DNA from: Sympetrum striolatum
Taxonomy: Eukaryota > Arthropoda > Insecta > Odonata > Libellulidae
Direction: 5' to 3'
DNA: 64,000 nucleotides
Assembly: GCA_947579665.1 (NCBI GenBank)
Contig: OX388351.1
Coordinates: 57,358,939 to 57,422,938 of the forward strand
Below the pieces are notes generated by a model. It saw only the letters and a program-made list of their open reading frames with translations. It made no database searches and was not told the DNA's origin. Within the stretch, counting starts at the first letter, position 1, and each line of letters opens with the position of its first letter. A program made the position numbers and the translations under genes. Below, one piece after another: positions 36,091 through 47,477 of the stretch.

Positions 36091-37639
36091 AACCGTCGTA
36101 ATCCTTTTCTCATTATATCAAAAGGAGAAGTTTCCTGTTCCGTAATACAATTTTGTTTTTTAATCAAATTTTAAAATAATTACAATACAAATGCCTAAAG
36201 GGACGTTCTAGAGGGTTTTCTTCTCGTTCAGGGTAAAATCCAGTCCGATTATATTATATTACATGTATATTTATTACCATTTTTATTATTATCACAATAT
36301 ATCAAATGATATTTTTATTATATACATGCAATTCGGTTGGCAAACCTGTTTGTGACACATAAATTACTATTATTATTATGAAAATTGTTCAACTAAATGC
36401 ATATTTTTCTAATTTTAAACAAATTTAACTATATGTATGATATAGTTAAGTAGTATATATTAAATGTATTTTTTCGAATATTTGCCCACTGCCACCAGGT
36501 GGTGCAGCTATTTTTAATCTCAAATTCGTAATAAGAATAGTAATTCTATGAGCAAAAGTAAATTCAGTGGACCGCTTGTGAACTATTTAAGGCAATAAAA
36601 TGAGTTCTATAATACGTGTTCAGCTTTCCTTCTGTTTCCTTGATCGTTTTCTCACGCAAAAAATAGTGTTTAACCAATACTCGGAATTCACTCTTCCCCG
36701 TTTCATCAAATGAGCATATACCTGCGTGCTTTCGGAATTTATCAGCGAAATTCCAACAGTTCCAATGAAATTTAGGCGAAAATATATAAGTTCAAAGTCA
36801 GAGATAAAATGAAACTTGCGATGCAAGAGCGATTTTGTGTTAATGTCACGGTAATACTTAAGGTTCCTCATAAGTGTTCCTCGAAAACGAATGTTGCATG
36901 AGTATGAAGAATCAAATACCAAAACGCTCATTTTCTTCTGATTATGCGAATAAAATCCAAAGTCGAAAAACAGAAAGGTTTCTTAGAATTCTACGGCATG
37001 CAGGGTAGATATATATATGTAGAAGCTTAAAAATCACCAATAAAACCCAGTCTCTCTTTCTCTTTCCCGCATAGTTGTACTTTCAGAGTACAAAACCGCT
37101 TTATTTTATCCTAAATGCGTTAAAAGAATATGCATGCAGAGTTCATAATTCAGTTTTTATTCCGAATGAAATTTATAGCTAAGAACAATGATGATTGTGC
37201 AAATAGAGAATTTGTGACTCTTATTAGCAATGGTCCACATATGAGCCTCCAATCGCAATATTCTAACGTAAGCTCTGTACTAATTTCAATTTTCCCACCT
37301 AAAATCAAGTAGGCTGCATATCTTTTCATCCCTCGTAGGTTTCTTTTAAATGTGAACCGGTTCTATCATTTAAATGTTCTAATCACAGTATACACTTCTT
37401 TCTATTCGACATCACTACTAGCCTACGCGAATCAAACATCGTTCGTAGGCATGCTTATTCTGAACTGCTTTTTCAGAATTATAGCCCAATTACGTCCTTG
37501 AATTTGCAATTCTTAGAAGTTTGAATAGTGGTGAAAGCAAAGTTATATATGTCCCGTGCTAAACGTAATTTCAAGAGATGTATACGTTAGAATATACGGA
37601 GAGTTGAGATGTGTGTACGCCGTTGATCGTCAATCCATG
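36091..37639. other. AT-rich intergenic; CTCF-like word at 36486-36500
   Basis: AT-rich. TGCCACCAGGTGGTGCAG at 36484-36501 resembles the CTCF core CCACxAGxxGGC, but a short partial palindrome of this kind can arise by chance. The minus frame 36931-36620 (103 codons) has no recognised motif. Confidence 0.35.
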
Positions 37640-38110
37640 CTCTCGTGAATATTGAAGAAAGGTACGCAAAGAGATACAAAGAATCCGGTTGCCGATACAA
37701 GGGCGCGAGGAATAGCCTAGAAGCACTACGGCCAAAGGGGCGCGGAAGCTCTCTCGAAATGAAAACAAGGCCGAAAGGTTTTTACAGGGAAAAATGTAGA
37801 ATAGAGAAGACAAACACACGTGCAGGGGATAGAGGAAGGGAAAAGTAAATAGTGAGGGAAGAGTCACCTAGCGGAGAGTTGGAAAATAACGAGTGGGAAA
37901 GAGAATTGGGGATGTGTGAGAGAAATCGGAAGTGATGAGGATGAGAGACGGAAAGAGCCCTATGAGGGAAACGAGAAAATAAGAGAGAAGGAAGAAATAA
38001 AATTCGATTGCGGAAACTGATAGAGGAAAAGAACAAAGAGAAAACGGTGTACAAGTAAAATTAATAGCGGTTTGAAGATATTTCTCTCGGTAAAGAAAGT
38101 GAGCGAGAGC
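37640..38110. other. Long plus-strand purine tract
   Basis: About 470 bp of strongly G/A-biased plus strand (repeated GAGA, GGAA and AGAG words), giving Leu/Ser/Phe-rich minus frames (37867-37571, 38054-37782, 38211-37960). There is no simple tandem period. No gene is called. Confidence 0.5.
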
Positions 38111-41100
38111 GAAGAAATGGGAATTTTTAAAGATTGGTTACTAAGACGAACTTCAGTTAGTAGGTGGAAGAGTTTTGTACCATCGTGAATCTGAAAGAGT
38201 GCAGGGTACAAATAGCTGAATATAAATATTATTATTTCCTAATTCGAAAGTTCCGACCTCAGGGTCAATTTTATGAAATAAACGTTCTCTATTTCTCATT
38301 ATCAGTTTAATATCCTATATTCTACTACTCAAATCGCAGCAGTCACACCTAATTCATAACTACGTAAAAACATATTAGAGTTGAAATCCCCTTTCAGTAT
38401 TGCAAGCTTAAATATTAATTGGGAATTATTATCAATACTATACATACGACAAAACGGGTCAGAGAAAATCAAATACATCCACGGGATTTTAAAAGGACTA
38501 CTTCGGAGATTTAGACTTCTTAGTTAAGATTTGACTGCTATGATATATTAAAATTATGTGTTTAAACTCCTGCGATAGATTTAAGACTTCATTATGTACG
38601 ACAGCATGATGGTAATTAACTAAATTGTAGCATTCATAAATCAAAACAAAATATCAATTTTCCTTAGCATAATAGAGTAGCTACTAATACACAATTGCAC
38701 AAGAACTAATAATATTTAATGTTACGATAAACTAGATTTGAATTCACTAAAGAAATATGAGGCAATTAAATAACTAAAATAAACGTAAAAATATTAAACT
38801 AAGATTTTTCACGTGTAAAAATCATCTAAACACCTCTCAGAGTTACTGGCAATAAGTGGAAAAAACAAATTCAATTCTATTGAGTATCGAATATATCTGA
38901 GACTTCAACGATAATATTCCGGTCATACTATTTAAAAACAGATATGTTTACCATGTGGCATGGGATCTGACAACATTGGTTAAAATAAAAAGATGCAAAA
39001 AAATTCTACGGCTTGAAATTACAAATACAAGTGATTGGTCTATGTAAATCAAGCAGTTACATATATGTCTTCAAATATGATCTGACTTTAAGTTTTGCAC
39101 GGATTTTAAATTAAATGAACGTCGTGAAATTGAAGATGAATCGTTGATTTCCTTTATTTCCGAAAAGATAAAAATGGAGATTTGAAACGCTGCACCCGGT
39201 CCCTTATCTGATAAAATGTAACATTAATAATAATAGTTTATCTTTTCACGATCCCAAAAAATAAAAACACTACATAATAGCCTGACCTAAGAGGCAAATT
39301 TTCATCAAATAGCTATTTAATACAATGATTTACGATCATAACATCAACTTTATAAGTAGCTTTGATAAGATCATGAGTAGTGCTCGACCCTACCATCTTT
39401 TCATTCCCACAAACATTTCTTTTCCCCGATTGCTGAACCCTACCTTAATTGCATCCGAAACCCTTATCTTTCCCTCTTTCTTTGTCCTCCTCCATCACTT
39501 CCCCTTGCAATCCATTTGCTCTTAGGATTTGTCCCTTCCATTTCCGTTTTCCTACATCTATTTTTCTTTGCTTCCTCTGTAGAGGTTAATATAACCTCAT
39601 TAGCTTCCCTATCCGCAAATTTATGTCTCATTATATTTTACACCTCTTGAGTAGTGCAATGTACGAATTTCTTTTATTTTCCTTATTACTTGGACAAAAT
39701 GAAGTTTCGCAATTCCTACCCTTAAAAATAATCTGCAGTACTATGCTTACTTTAATGTCAGTTTTTTCACGTTCGTTGGGTAGAATAGCTTAAAAGACAA
39801 CGATCAGAAAATGTGCGATAAAAATTAGAACCTTATAACATAAACTGTTTAATATGATAAATTTAAACGTGGCATAAATGCGTGATTTCTTATACTAATC
39901 ATAATTACATACGCAATTCTCCGAGAATAGTGCGCGTTTTATGATTTTCCACGGTAAATCCGAAAGCATTACCATGACTTGCCTAAGGGTGGGAATGTTT
40001 GGAAGAAAATAGACCAAAGCTTATGTAAAATTTTCTTTATAAAGTTCGAAAAATACGTTTTCATAGACATGAATTTTATTTTATAATAGCATAAGGTATA
40101 ATAATATAAAATATCGTGCGTATCCCTCCTTTGTAGGAAGTTAATTATTTACCAAGCGTAAAATCCTGTAATAGACACTAGGATCAAACGATTTATCAAT
40201 CCATTATTTCCGCTTAGGGTACGAGACAATACTAAATTGGGTATTTAGGAATCACGATGCATATATCTCATATCTTAACCCATCAAGCGACTAACAGGGT
40301 ACATATCTAAAACAATTTACCTCGTATGTTAGCATTATCTTCTCGTTTATCATCTCAAAAGCAGGTGGTATCGTTTAAAAATATTATAAAAATTAATTAT
40401 TGAAATAAAATTCGAGCTTAAATATACAAGTGTGACACCTGAATTGAATGCGAAAAAGAGATAATTAGAATGAAATACTTATAAAAAGATTAGAAAGATC
40501 TGCATCAAATTAGCCTAATGAATGATGACCTCAACGGCAATTTTTCCCCATTTTTCATCCCTTAATTGATTTTAGCTACATCACAATTTCAAATTTTTGC
40601 ATTCTCGTCAACATAATGAAGTGTTTACGGGGTTACACCACCTACAAGAACGTTTTGACGGAAAAGACGCCATTTAATCTCAGGAAGGGATTGCCTTATC
40701 TCCATCTTTTCCGATTTTCCTCTTCCTTCTTTTCCTTATCTTTACTCCCCTCTCCACCCCAACCCCTATCTCCTCTTCATTCTCCCCCCTCTACTCCATC
40801 TGAAAATTTTGAAACAAGTTGGTTGAACGAAAGCCATTATCTAGATCTTAGCAACAGAACAGATTTGAACTTCAAAAATCTGGCGCGTTCAAAATTGTAA
40901 GTTTCATTAAAAGTGGATTATGGTCACAAGAATGGAAATCAACCTCTCTCACTTATCTTTTCTAACTCACACTAGTACTGATTAAAAGAAAATGTTAATA
41001 AAGAGCACTAATCATGAACCTTCTCAAAGTTTGTTTGAAAGCTGTTCCTATCCTTCAACCGTACCTAAAAAAATTGAAGTAATCATCCAACCTCATGGCT

Positions 41101-41397
41101 ATCGCCGAACTGAAAGATATTATAAAATTATAGATTTCGTCATCATGCATGGACTTACCATATTAAAATCAAGATTTTTGCTAAATTCTTAAAGGAATAT
41201 TAAAACGTTTAATAAGGAGAAAATAATTCATCCCCACAGAAAGGAAACGTTCGTGGATGAATATTTCTAAGAAATCCTTTTACCCCCTTAAACTGTCCCC
41301 TAGCACATCTATAGCCCCAGTTTATCATCAAAACCGTGTTGTATTTAGCTTTTTCAATGTTACAGCTTGAGCTGTTGGTTTGGTACCATCTAACGTG
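38111..41397. other. AT-rich intergenic, nothing recognised
   Basis: AT-rich, with a C/T-biased patch at 39370-39560 and another at 40680-40810. The frames at 40616-40900 and 40992-41192 carry no motif. Confidence 0.5.
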
Positions 41398-41471
41398 GCA
41401 GTCGTGGCCGAGTGGTCTGACTAGAAATCAGATTCCCTCTGGGAGCATAGGTTCGAATCCTACCAACTCCG
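41398..41471 (+). pseudogene. tRNA-Ser(AGA)-like pseudogene
   Basis: GCAGTCGTGGCCGAGTGG, CTAGAAA in a TCTGA/TCAGA anticodon stem (AGA anticodon), a CCCTCTGGGAG variable arm and AGGTTCGAATCCTACC match eukaryotic tRNA-Ser. About 10 bases of the D-loop (the TTAAGGCG part) are missing between GTGG and TCTGA, leaving 74 nt instead of about 82. The acceptor 3' strand reads CAACTCC rather than the CGACTGC that would pair with GCAGTCG. It is therefore a decayed tRNA gene or the head of a tRNA-Ser-derived SINE, not a working gene. Both internal promoter boxes are still partly present. Confidence 0.75.
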
Positions 41472-42189
41472 TCGAATACTTTCGCAAACATTTATAAATT
41501 TACGATATAGAATATTCTGTGGAAATCGAGTGTAATTTTAGAGACAAATATTGAAAAGTGGTAGAATTATCCAACTGCAGATATTCATTTCTGTATTAAC
41601 TAAACTATCATTACAATGAGATTAAACTATTTAATAGCTTCAAAGAGAAGTGCTTATAGAGAGATTACGTTGAATCCACAATTGGAATAAATAGGTAAAA
41701 CATGTTTTAATTGAACTCAAACAGAACGATTCAATTTATACCACTTCCTTTTGAGCGCCACTAGCCTCACAGATGCATGCATGAATTCATGTCATATTCC
41801 TAAGTTTATACTCTTAAGTATTAGTTTAAGTAAAATATTTTCAAAAAGTACAATTAAACTTATAATAATGATGGTGACATAATTAATCTGAAAAGACGCA
41901 ACGAGTTGCTCACTTATATATATTTTTCTCACCAAACTGGGCGCAATGTTTACTTAAATAACTTAGAAACTAAATAAGCCATTACAGGACATGTGTCGAG
42001 CATACTTAACTCCTTATCTTGTGTAAATTATATATTTATTCTGGATAAATAGCCTCTATATGGCGTTCTATTGTATTTTATTGCTGAAGAAAATGCGATT
42101 CTCGATGCCTCGTGATTTCTGAATGTGAAATTAATGAACATGAACTCTAAATTTTTCAATTACACTCTAGAAGCGTACCACGAACGTAA
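41472..42189. other. AT-rich intergenic, nothing recognised
   Basis: No frame or repeat was recognised. If the tRNA-like segment upstream is a SINE head, its body would lie in the first 100 bases here, but no second copy was found in the window to test this. Confidence 0.45.
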
Positions 42190-42900
42190 TTTCAGAATTT
42201 ACTTTACTCGATTCAATGAAAGTGAACGAGGTTCGGAAAAAGTTGAGCTAATACGGAAAAGGCAACATACGGCCGAATGAAAGTTTCCATGGCGAAACTA
42301 ACGGTCACCCAATCTGCAATCATTCCACATTTCTCTTCGCACGCCTCCTAGATAAGCCCATCGCCGGACTATCTATCTGCAAACTAGTGATTGGCTGGGG
42401 AATTATTACCCGAAACGCATTCATTGGCAGCAATGGGGTGGGGTGCCCACCCACCCCACGGGCATCCCTCTGGGGTAGGACGCTTCTTTCCCCTCTTTGG
42501 TACGTGACCCGAATGGAGGGAAAGAGAGGGAGGCGAAAGAAGGCCTTCCGCACATCTTTTTGGATTCCGACCCAAAAGGAAAACGACCGGCGTAGAAGTT
42601 CATTCTACCCCTACACTAACAGCGCACATCCCTCTCTCTCTCTCTCACTTTTTCTGATTCCGCACACCGTCCAAAGCTTTCAAGTAAGAATGTGTGCGGT
42701 TATGTGTGTTGGTCTACCATTTTCACTTCCAAGGGAAAAAATGCATTGGAAACTTCCACGCGGTGCACTTCCACTAACTGAGTTATCCGCTTCTTGCAAA
42801 GGCACCTTTCCCTTCGAAAGTTCGGAAGGAGGAGTTGCCACCCGATCGGTGCACGCATCCCATCGAATAAGTTAAAGGTTTCTACAGATGAATCCCGTGA
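42190..42900. other. GC-richer patch with a 162-codon shadow frame
   Basis: Longest plus frame of the window (42387-42875, 162 codons), overlapped by three minus frames (42553-42320, 42575-42384, 42603-42421). The product shifts from Gly/Arg to Ser/Leu where a (CT)n run (about 42633-42648) is read, and no domain is recognised. GTGGGGTG/CACCCCAC (42438-42459) can form a hairpin. GATTGGCTG (42390-42398) and CATTGGCAG (42420-42428) are inverted CCAAT-like words. It is left as a non-gene, though a short exon cannot be excluded. Confidence 0.4.
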
Positions 42901-43353
42901 GATCCAAGTTCGATCCAGATTCTATTATTGTCCAGCCTAACGAGTTAATCTGAAATTTAATATTTCTTTTGTATATATTAAAGTCTGTACCCGTGTGATG
43001 TTCAAGTTTAAAATTCAGAATTAAAAGTTTAGAAGACTTGAATATCGACGGAAGCTCTTTGATAAATTTAACACTACCGATTTTTGGGAGGAGATAGCTG
43101 AGGAGATATTGTTATTCCAGGAATAATCTTTCGTGATCTTCGGTAGAAAACAAAAAATCGATACAGGGAATAAGCTGCCAGGAGAGATACTTTTACTCGT
43201 TTTCCCGCGAAGTATTAAAGAAGCTAATAGCTCTTCAGGTTAGGTTAGATTGCAGGGTTTAAATGTAAATGTAAATCAGTGTCCGTCCCCTCATGTTCAA
43301 GGTTCAAATTTATACATCGTATGAGTTTTTCCATAGCAGGATCTAGGACATAT
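42901..43353. other. AT-rich intergenic before the minisatellite
   Basis: No frame or element was recognised. GGTTAGGTTAG at 43239-43249 is two units of the insect telomere-like TTAGG word, too short to mean anything alone. Confidence 0.45.
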
Positions 43354-43486
43354 CGGCGCGGCCACTTCGGCGCGGCCACTTCGGCGCGGCCACTTCGGCG
43401 CGGCCACTTCGGCGCGGCCACTTCGGCGCGGCCACTTCGGCGCGGCCACTTCGGCGCGGCCACTTCGGCGCGGCCACTTCGGCGCG
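43354..43486. repeat. 14-bp CpG-rich minisatellite, 9.5 units
   Basis: Perfect head-to-tail repeats of CGGCGCGGCCACTT, nine full units from 43354 and a half unit ending at about 43486. Each unit is 11/14 G+C with three CpG sites, against an AT-rich background. Because 14 is not a multiple of 3, translation gives a 14-residue repeat on both strands (for example RGHFGAATSARPLR), but the frames (43279-43536 plus, 43463-43245 minus) are artefacts of the array. The absence of any mismatch implies recent expansion or homogenisation. Confidence 0.95.
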
Positions 43487-45097
43487 ACCCGCGATTTAAG
43501 AAAAACCGACGAATATGGAATACAAAATTACTTTAATTTTAACACTCGTATATTCTATCGAGATTTCTTTTCATTACTTAAATTCAGCTAAAAGAATCCC
43601 ATGTATTCTCATCGAAAATGTATGGGCTTAAAATTAACAACCGTAATAACAACTGTTGGAACAGGGGAACGGGCTATTTGCAAATCTAATGGGGAAAATA
43701 CGACCGATTATGAATACAAAGTTAGAAGAATAGTTATATAAGCATTAATCACGGACATACTTTTAATTGAAACATTAAATGTTATCATAAATAAGTTTTA
43801 CGTAATTTGGGACCAAGATTTTATTTAGATTGTCTTCTAGTCACATGTGGTCCGAAAGCTGTATTGTGCAAGCAAATATCGAGAGATTCCAGGGACTAAA
43901 AATATTTATGCCGGATTCTAGTTCTAGTCAGAATTCGTTGAAAACCATGATAAGAATAGACAAATTGAAAGAATTTACAATCCAAGAAACCATTCGATAC
44001 TCTTCTTCACTAATAAAATCCTCTCTGAGTACCTAGTTGAAGTTAGGATTAGTAAATTAAGTTTTATGGAAGCCGTTATAGATAACAAATTTTGCATCAA
44101 ACGTTCAATAAATTAGAAATACAAATAATCCGTATTTACATTCCTTTCTTTTAATCGTAAAAACCTGAGCTATGCTCCTGTAGAACAAGTCAGAGAAATA
44201 TCTTACTGTCATCAATCTAGTTATTTATATAAATCAAATTTCGTGGAATAAATTGAATTTGTTAATAATTTATTTTGATTTAAATCATTACAAATTATTG
44301 AAAATTGTTTCTTCGTTTATTTATAGATCTTAAATATATGTTTTCGTATAATTCAAGTGGATATATGTTTCATTTAAATTTCGATCAGTCTTAAATACGA
44401 TACTTTAGAGTATTACCATCTATTTCGGAGATAATATCTCTTGAAATGATAATAAAAGGATATTTATCTTACGGTTATACAGGTGCATGCACAATGCTAA
44501 TTTTAGAATTAAAACAATCATCGCGCTTTCTTATAGACACCTTTTACTCTTAATTCCGTCGTTCATAAAATGCAAAACCAATTTCTTTAGTATTGTGGAT
44601 GAAGCACCAGATCTTTTCTTCTTTAGTATTATCTTCATATTTATTCAAATTATTGTGAAAATAGCTCAAAAGAGTGTCATCCTTAACACAGGTTACTACA
44701 TGTACAAGTCAGGTCGTGAGTAACAATTATTCAGCCAAATACGAATCCCTCTAAATGTAATTCTTGGTAAAACATTTTCAGTATCATTTTATTCGATTTT
44801 TCTCGCTACTACGGGAATATACTTTTCTGAGACATGTACTCGAGGTAAACATTAATATTTGCATGCCCTTTCTGCAAACATCCGTATAACTTATGACAGA
44901 TAGCATAAGGAATGATTCATACTCCATATTTACTTAACTACACAAATGTTTTGGAGACCATTGAAGTTTTGGTGCAATATAGAAGTAGCGACTGAAATTA
45001 ATTAATTCCGTGAACAATTAATTAGATAAATAGGACTGTCACGTTACTGAAAACGTCTGTTTTTTAGATGGGTTAAATCCATTAGAATCACGTGGTC
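43487..45097. other. AT-rich intergenic, nothing recognised
   Basis: AT-rich. Frames at 43830-44036 and 44487-44723 have no recognised motif. Confidence 0.5.
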
Positions 45098-45232
45098 CGG
45101 GCTCCCGGAATAGCCATGTGGGCAGCGCATTCGGCTTCTGTGAAAGCGGTCCCGGGTTCGATTCCTGGTAGAAGCCTATGTGCAAAATGACCTAAGCTGT
45201 CGAAGCACTTTTAACAATACTAATACTGCTAA
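45098..45232 (+). repeat. tRNA-derived SINE family A, copy 3 (best preserved)
   Basis: ATAGCCATGTGGGCAGCGCA is an A-box-like region (TAGCCATGTGGG) and GGGTTCGATTCCTGG (45150-45164) is an intact B box. They are followed by the family body TGTGCAAAATGACC and GCTGTCGAAGCACTT and a TTAACAATACTAATACTGCTAA tail region. Copies 1 and 2 at 33351 and 33861 confirm the body is conserved outside the tRNA-like head, which separates a SINE from a tRNA pseudogene. The relation to a particular tRNA isotype is unclear. Confidence 0.75.
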
Positions 45233-45959
45233 TCTATAAATACTTATTAATACTAATCTCGGTCCTTAACATATTTATATTCTGCAAATATATTATAGCA
45301 CTGCATTAGGTAAATGTGCCTAGTTTTAACTTGACCTCTAGCGATAAAAACTCAAGAGTCAATCGAGATGAAGTTTCATTTTGCATTTTAATATGAACAA
45401 AATATCGCTTAAACCGTTAACTATAAGGATTTATCTTAGAAAAGAAGCACATAGGAAAATTATTGGTTCTCTTCCGTTATATTAGAATCGGATTCCTATT
45501 TTCAAAAAAACGTAAACGTTTGAGTAACTGCGGTTGGACCAGTAGCGATTTTTTGTGGAAACATTACCACCACGGTTTGCAAGAAACTGGTAAGATTTTA
45601 ATCGGTATAAATATTTCCCTACTTTTAGAATTTTTATATCTTTAGAACTCCAAAAAATTTGGAGTTGGAAGATTGTAACACCAACGACTATAAATTATGC
45701 ACGGGTCTGCTTTGTAGCCATGGAACAATATTTATCTCCATACCACGTAAATAAACAAAATTACTCGTAAGATGGGTTTTTGAGTTGAGCAGACAATATT
45801 GTACAGCAATTTCGCCAATGGGAAATTAAACAATAGATAACAAGCTTTATGAACGTTTACCTAATTAATCCGGAAAGAATCCACACAATCCCAAGTTCAA
45901 ACATCCAATCATTGCGCTTTCACATTCCCGCACCAAAACAAGAACAGAAGAACCAACTT
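45233..45959. other. AT-rich intergenic, nothing recognised
   Basis: A small hairpin AACTCCAAA/TTTGGAGTT (45646-45666) is the only structure seen. The 60-codon frame at 45463 has no motif. Confidence 0.5.
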
Positions 45960-46680
45960 AGATTGCAAAAGAAGAGATGCGATCTCCCATATGTTCCACC
46001 AAAGCCATAACACGCGCGGAAAAGAAAGGTGCCGGAAAAATAAATAGGGAACGGAAGATAAGAATGGGAAAGTAAAGAGAAAACTTTCGGGAATCAAAAC
46101 AGAAGGAAGGGCAGAGAGAAAGCGAAGGAAGAGGTATCTCTTCTCGCGTAAAACGACGAAGGGCTGCAAAATTACTCCGTTCATTGCGCCGTCCATCTAG
46201 CCTGCATCCCCCCGCCATTAAACGCCCCCCTTTTATCTCGGCACGCTGCAGAGAGCCGAGAGATGGTCTTACGTGACCCTTTCTCGAGCTCTTATCCCAT
46301 TGGCGGAGGGCCCCATCACTCCTTTCCCCCCTTTCCTTCCTCCGCCGCTTCCCGTACGTCGGCTAAACTTCGTCCTACTTTTTCCCTGCCCTTGCGATCT
46401 CTTCTTCCCGAAGAAAAAGCACCTGTTAGTCCTCTTATCTTCTTAGCGTCGTTGCTCGTGCCAAGTTGAGGTTTTAGTGCCCGAGTTTTGAAAATATTTT
46501 CGAATAATACTTTGCAGCCTTTTTTTCGCGCGATGTGCAGCCGCGATACAAGTCTGCCGTGGGAACTGGAGCTCGTCTTTTTTCGGCTCGATTTTGTTTG
46601 CTAATTGCGCGGGTATAAAAGTTTTCGTCTGCTGAGGTGGCCTTTCTCGCGGATACGTCCACCTGATCGAAATTAATCGG
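45960..46680. other. GC-richer patch, purine then pyrimidine biased
   Basis: Plus strand G/A-rich to about 46150, then C/T-rich to about 46480. Open frames (46196-45909 and 46218-45958 minus; 46263-46469 plus) have no recognised domain. TCTCGGC/GCCGAGA (46236-46261) can pair around a 12-base loop. CATTGGCGG (46308-46316) is an inverted CCAAT-like word. Confidence 0.45.
46609..46620 (+). promoter_or_regulatory. Candidate TATA-type core promoter
   Basis: GGGTATAAAAG at 46610-46620 is a consensus TATA box in a GC-richer setting, with an inverted CCAAT-like word about 300 bp upstream. No recognisable exon follows, and the downstream sequence returns to AT-rich. The support is the motif alone. 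Confidence 0.2.
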
Positions 46681-47177
46681 CTATTATTTTTTTAAAGCGT
46701 TTGATGAGGCTGAATATGACTAAGATCTATCTGACATGATTTGTATTACTTACTTATAATTCTATTGCGGTATGGATTATCGGATTAAAAACCTACTAAG
46801 TCTTATCAAAGCTTTCCGAATTTTATAAATATGGATACCTATTAACAAAACTTAACCTGAATAATAATTGGCCTAGGGTTGATAAAACCTATATACATGG
46901 ATATATAAAAGGTATTTTGACACAAATATCATCCCATTCCGTAAAACTATGTCCATAATTCTACATACAAGAAGGAAATTCATATTTATTCGGCTGTAAA
47001 TAAAGACCGAAGATTAATTCCTGTAGTATCAGTCAGGTTCATTCCAATAGATTAATTCAAAATATTGTATACCGGTTTAGAATAGAATTAAAGCCAGACG
47101 GTCTCCTCGGCTATGAATTGTAGTTTGCCAATGAGTAAAGATAAAGCCGTGTACAATACATAAAAGTAAAAGTGACC
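46681..47177. other. AT-rich intergenic, nothing recognised
   Basis: No frame, repeat or RNA signal was recognised. Confidence 0.5.
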
Positions 47178-47246
47178 GCAGTCAGCAGTATTCGAACCTA
47201 CTCTCATAGAGGGATTTAGATCCCTTAACCACTCGGCCACATCTGC
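47178..47246 (-). pseudogene. tRNA-Ser-like pseudogene
   Basis: On the minus strand GCAGATGTGGCCGAGTGGTT, AAGGGATCTAAATCCCT, a CTCTATGAGAG variable arm and AGGTTCGAATACTGC follow tRNA-Ser layout. The D-loop is intact here, unlike at 41398. But the anticodon loop has only 6 bases (TCTAAA), so the anticodon is lost. The T stem is mismatched, and the acceptor strands GCAGATG and TGACTGC pair only in part. At 69 nt it is too short for tRNA-Ser. It is a degenerate tRNA or tRNA-derived head. Confidence 0.7.
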
Positions 47247-47261
47247 CACACAATTCTTACT

Positions 47262-47435
47262 GGCTGCGGTGCGAGAGTGGTTAGTGCTAGCACTCTATTG
47301 CCAAGGTCCCGGGTTCGAATCCCGGCTAATCGGATTTTTTTGGCTAGAGAATGGTTGTGTCTTTGTAAATAATAATAATTATTGAAATGGATGTAATTGG
47401 GATCTTTCTGTTTCCATTAGAGAATTTATTATTAT
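47262..47435 (+). repeat. tRNA-derived SINE family B, copy 1
   Basis: GTGCGAGAGTGGTTAGTGCT (A-box-like TGGTTAGTGCT) and GGGTTCGAATCCCGG (B box, 47310-47324) precede the body AATCGGATTTTTTTGGCTAG, GAATGGTTGTGT, then TTGGGATCTTTCTGTTTCC and an ATTTATTATTATT tail. The same order is seen at 60198-60418. It starts 15 bp from the oppositely oriented tRNA-Ser relic. Confidence 0.7.
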
Positions 47436-47477
47436 TAATACTGCCCACAGTAATTCACAATGTTTATGAAAAAAAAA

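Noticed and set aside
42387..42875. 162-codon plus-strand open frame as a gene
   Set aside because: Three minus-strand frames cover the same GC-rich patch, the product crosses a (CT)n run read as Ser/Leu, and no domain or splice structure is visible.
42900..42925. B-box-like AAGTTCGATCCA as a tRNA or SINE
   Set aside because: Poor match and no paired arms or second box.
43239..43249. Interstitial telomere repeat (TTAGG)n
   Set aside because: Only two units; too short to separate from chance.
43279..43536. Repeat-protein gene over the 14-bp array
   Set aside because: The 14-residue repeat is the arithmetic result of reading a 14-bp array in three frames, and it appears on both strands.
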